From Streptomyces venezuelae (GTDB taxonomy: Bacteria > Actinomycetota > Actinomycetes > Streptomycetales > Streptomycetaceae), in contig NZ_CP029192.1 of NCBI RefSeq assembly GCF_008642315.1, positions 2,108,001-2,172,000 on the forward strand: 64,000 nt of DNA, written 5' to 3'. The notes beneath the pieces were generated by a model. It did not search any database, had not been told where the DNA came from, and was given only the letters and a program-made list of their open reading frames with translations. This document shows positions 61,279-64,000 of the stretch, piece after piece; position 1 is the stretch's first letter; each line of letters begins with the position of its first letter. The translations under genes and the position numbers were made by a program.

Positions 61279-64000
61279 ATGCTTCTGCTGTTGTCGACCT
61301 CCGACACCGACCTGCTCAGCGCCCGCGCGGCGGGAGGCCCGGTCGACTACCGGTTCGCCAACCCGTCCCGCCTCGACCTCGCCGAGCTCCCCGCCCTGCT
61401 CGACGGCGCCGACCTCGTCGTCGTACGCCTCCTCGGCGGCGTCCGCGCCTGGCAGGACGGCCTGGACCAGCTCATCGCCACCGGCCTCCCCGTGGTCGTG
61501 CTCACCGGTGAACAGGCTCCCGACGCCCAGCTCATGGCCTCCTCGACCGTGCCCGTCGGCATCGCCGCCGAGGCGCACGCCTACCTGGCGCACGGCGGCC
61601 CCGCGAACCTGGAGCAGCTGGCCCGCTTCCTCTCCGACACCGTGCTGCTCACCGGCCACGGCTTCGAGCCGCCCGCGGCCGCCCCGTCGTGGGGCCCGCT
61701 GGAGCGCACCGCCCGCGCCGACGTCGAGGGCCCGACCGTCGCGGTGCTCTACTACCGGGCCCACCACATGAGCGGCAACACCGCGTTCGTGGACGCGCTG
61801 TGCGGCGCGATAGAGGACGCGGGCGCCCGCCCGCTGCCGCTGTACGTGGCATCCCTGCGCGCCCCCGAACCCGAGCTCATCGACGCGCTCGGCGCCGCCG
61901 ACACCATCGTGACCACCGTCCTCGCGGCCGGCGGCACCAAGCCCGCCGAGGCCTCCGCGGGCGGCGACGACGAGTCGTGGGACGCGGGCGCGCTGACCGG
62001 CCTGGACGTGCCGATCCTCCAGGCGCTCTGCCTGACCGGGTCGCGCTCGGCCTGGGAGGAGAACGACGAAGGCGTCTCGCCGCTGGACGCCGCGAGCCAG
62101 ATCGCGGTGCCCGAGTTCGACGGCCGCCTGATCACCGTCCCCTTCTCCTTCAAGGAGATCGACGAAGACGGCCTTCCCGCGTACGTCGCCGACGCCGAGC
62201 GCGCGGCCCGCGTCGCCGGAATCGCCGTGCGCCACGCACGCCTCAAGCACATCCCGGCCGCCGACAAGCGCCTCGCCCTGGTGCTGTCCGCGTACCCGAC
62301 CAAGCACTCCCGCATCGGCAACGCCGTCGGCCTCGACACCCCGGCGTCCGCCGTGGAGCTGCTGCGCAGGCTGCGCGCGGAGGGGTACGACTTCGGCCCC
62401 GAGGCCGACATCCCCGGCCTGGTCTCCGGCGACGGCGACGAGCTGATCCGCGCGCTCATCGACGCGGGCGGCCACGACCAGGACTGGCTCACCGAGGAGC
62501 AGCTCGCCGCCAACCCGGTGCGCATCCCGGCCGCCGACTACAAGCGGTGGTACGCGACGCTGCCCGAGGAACTGCGCGAGTCGGTCGAGCAGCACTGGGG
62601 GCCGCCGCCCGGCGAGATGTTCCTCGACCGCTCCCGCGTGGGCGACGGCGGCGACCCCGAGGGCGACATCGTGCTCGCCGCCCTGCGCCGCGGGAACCTG
62701 CTCATCCTCATCCAGCCGCCGCGCGGCTTCGGCGAGAACCCCATCGCGATCTACCACGACCCGGATCTGCCGCCGTCGCACCACTACTTGGCCGCGTACC
62801 GGTGGATCGCGGCGCCCGCCGCCGACAACGGCTTCGGCGCGGACGCGATGATCCACCTCGGCAAGCACGGCAACCTGGAGTGGCTGCCCGGCAAGAACGC
62901 GGGCCTCTCGGCCGCCTGCGGCCCCGACGCCGCGCTCGGCGACCTGCCGCTGATCTACCCGTTCCTGGTCAACGACCCGGGCGAGGGCACGCAGGCCAAG
63001 CGCCGCGTCCACGCCACGCTCATCGACCACCTGGTGCCGCCGATGGCGCGCGCCGACTCCTACGGCGACATCGCGCGCCTGGAGCAGCTCCTCGACGAGT
63101 ACGCGCAGATCAGCTCCATGGACCCGGCGAAGCTTCCGGCGATCCGCGCGCAGATCTGGACGCTCATCCAGGCCGCGAAGCTCGACCATGACCTGGGTCT
63201 TGAGCAGCGCCCGGACGACGACGGCTTCGACGACTTCCTGCTCCACGTCGACGGCTGGCTCTGCGAGATCAAGGACATGCAGATCCGCGACGGTCTGCAC
63301 GTCCTCGGCAACCCGCCGGCCGGCGCCGACCGCGTCAACCTCGTCCTCGCGGTGCTGCGCGCCCGCCAGATCTGGGGCGGCACGACCGCGCTGCCGGGTC
63401 TGCGCGAGGCGCTGGGCCTGGATGAGTCGGCGGCGACGCGCGTGACGGCCGACGAGGCCGAGGACAAGGCCCGCGCGCTGGTCCAGGCGATGGACGACGC
63501 GGACTGGGACCCGGCAGCCGTGGCCGCCGTGGCCGCGGACCACGGTGAACAGGTCGCCGCCATCCTGGAGTTCGCGGCCCGCGAGGTCGTGCCGCGCCTC
63601 GCGGCGACCACCGCGGAGCTCGACCACGCCGTGCACGCCCTGAACGGCGGCTTCGTCCCCGCGGGCCCGTCCGGATCGCCGCTGCGCGGTCTGGTCAACG
63701 TCCTGCCGACCGGCCGGAACTTCTACTCGGTCGACCCGAAGGCCGTCCCCTCCCGCCTCGCGTGGGAGACGGGCCAGGCCCTGGCCGACTCCCTGGTCGA
63801 GCGGTACAAGTCCGACAACGGCGAGTACCCCACCTCCGTGGGCCTGTCCCTGTGGGGCACGAGCGCGATGCGCACCGCGGGCGACGACGTCGCCGAGGCG
63901 ATGGCGCTGCTCGGCATCCGCCCCGTCTGGGACGACGCGTCGCGGCGCGTGACGGGCCTGGAGGCCGTTCCGTACGAGGAGCTGGGCCGCCCCCGCATCG
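61279..64000 (+). CDS. cobN: Cobaltochelatase subunit CobN (3' end outside window)
   Basis: The ATG at 61279 opens a frame that stays open to the window edge, showing 907 residues of the roughly 1200 usual for CobN. The N-terminus MLLLLSTSDTDLLSARAAGG and the CobN/Mg-chelatase core (MIHLGKHGNLEWLPGKNAGLS near 525, VNDPGEGTQAKRR near 570) are clear. CobN is the large subunit of the ATP-dependent complex that inserts cobalt into hydrogenobyrinic acid a,c-diamide in the late-cobalt pathway. A cobalamin riboswitch controls it. The other chelatase subunits are not in the window. Confidence 0.96.
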   Translation, partial: MLLLLSTSDTDLLSARAAGGPVDYRFANPSRLDLAELPALLDGADLVVVRLLGGVRAWQDGLDQLIATGLPVVVLTGEQAPDAQLMASSTVPVGIAAEAHAYLAHGGPANLEQLARFLSDTVLLTGHGFEPPAAAPSWGPLERTARADVEGPTVAVLYYRAHHMSGNTAFVDALCGAIEDAGARPLPLYVASLRAPEPELIDALGAADTIVTTVLAAGGTKPAEASAGGDDESWDAGALTGLDVPILQALCLTGSRSAWEENDEGVSPLDAASQIAVPEFDGRLITVPFSFKEIDEDGLPAYVADAERAARVAGIAVRHARLKHIPAADKRLALVLSAYPTKHSRIGNAVGLDTPASAVELLRRLRAEGYDFGPEADIPGLVSGDGDELIRALIDAGGHDQDWLTEEQLAANPVRIPAADYKRWYATLPEELRESVEQHWGPPPGEMFLDRSRVGDGGDPEGDIVLAALRRGNLLILIQPPRGFGENPIAIYHDPDLPPSHHYLAAYRWIAAPAADNGFGADAMIHLGKHGNLEWLPGKNAGLSAACGPDAALGDLPLIYPFLVNDPGEGTQAKRRVHATLIDHLVPPMARADSYGDIARLEQLLDEYAQISSMDPAKLPAIRAQIWTLIQAAKLDHDLGLEQRPDDDGFDDFLLHVDGWLCEIKDMQIRDGLHVLGNPPAGADRVNLVLAVLRARQIWGGTTALPGLREALGLDESAATRVTADEAEDKARALVQAMDDADWDPAAVAAVAADHGEQVAAILEFAAREVVPRLAATTAELDHAVHALNGGFVPAGPSGSPLRGLVNVLPTGRNFYSVDPKAVPSRLAWETGQALADSLVERYKSDNGEYPTSVGLSLWGTSAMRTAGDDVAEAMALLGIRPVWDDASRRVTGLEAVPYEELGRPRI

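Overview
The window is a 64 kb piece of a Streptomyces-type actinobacterial chromosome. Supporting signs are very high G+C with G/C-rich third codon positions, frequent GTG/TTG starts, many 4-base ATGA/GTGA gene overlaps, and lineage-typical families (DUF5133-like, SARP, GAF-ANTAR, PaaX, F420-type oxidoreductase, 2-methylisoborneol operon). There is no integrase, transposase, tRNA, rRNA or CRISPR array in view. Both ends cut genes: a DUF5133-like tail at the left and cobN at the right.

Layout. (1) 150-8075 is a CoA-dependent aromatic catabolic cluster, best read as 2-aminobenzoate (anthranilate) degradation: CoA ligase, PaaX regulator and HutD-like protein on the plus strand; acyl-CoA dehydrogenase plus RidA, and enoyl-CoA hydratase plus a monooxygenase/Old-Yellow-Enzyme fusion, on the minus strand. 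Its two control regions share a 13-base identical palindromic element that sits on the predicted -35 boxes. (2) 8333-12667 holds an HATPase-type protein, an amino-acid permease, ornithine carbamoyltransferase and arginine deiminase (arginine catabolism). (3) 12801-16903 is the Pnkp/Hen1 RNA-repair pair. (4) 17167-17874 is a GAF-ANTAR regulator.

(5) 18111-43257 is the most striking block: a complete-looking phage-tail-like contractile injection system (CIS) of the Streptomyces type. It has a LuxR regulator, Pvc16-like cap, AAA ATPase, sheath, two tube proteins, two small chaperone-like genes, LysM and VgrG-like hub/spike proteins, gp25 and gp6-like baseplate proteins, a gpI-like protein, and a membrane-anchored zinc-ribbon/discoidin-like protein that may be the CisA-type anchor. 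A minus-strand island inside it encodes two related membrane proteins (one lectin-tailed, one peptidoglycan-binding) and a SARP/NB-ARC/TPR regulator. The least explained component is a 1195-residue Pro/Ala/Thr-rich protein with about 17 P[VA]QR motifs. No PAAR tip, no fibre and no conventional helical tape measure are seen.

(6) 43306-46869 is the 2-methylisoborneol operon: family 2B encapsulin shell, 2-MIB synthase with a long disordered N-terminus, and geranyl diphosphate C-methyltransferase. (7) 47178-52979 is a mixed housekeeping stretch (F420-type oxidoreductase, two hypotheticals, MazG-like hydrolase, AAA ATPase, SepF-like protein) ending in an enterochelin-esterase-like gene with a perfect palindromic iron box beside its start codon. 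(8) 53160-64000 is a cobalamin (corrin ring) locus mixing cbiD with cobG and cobN; cobN is preceded by a cobalamin riboswitch. A 66-base tandem repeat array lies between the convergent cobK and cobIJ genes and supplies the cobK stop codon.

Protein families were recognised by reading motifs, not by database search, so fine substrate assignments are inferences.
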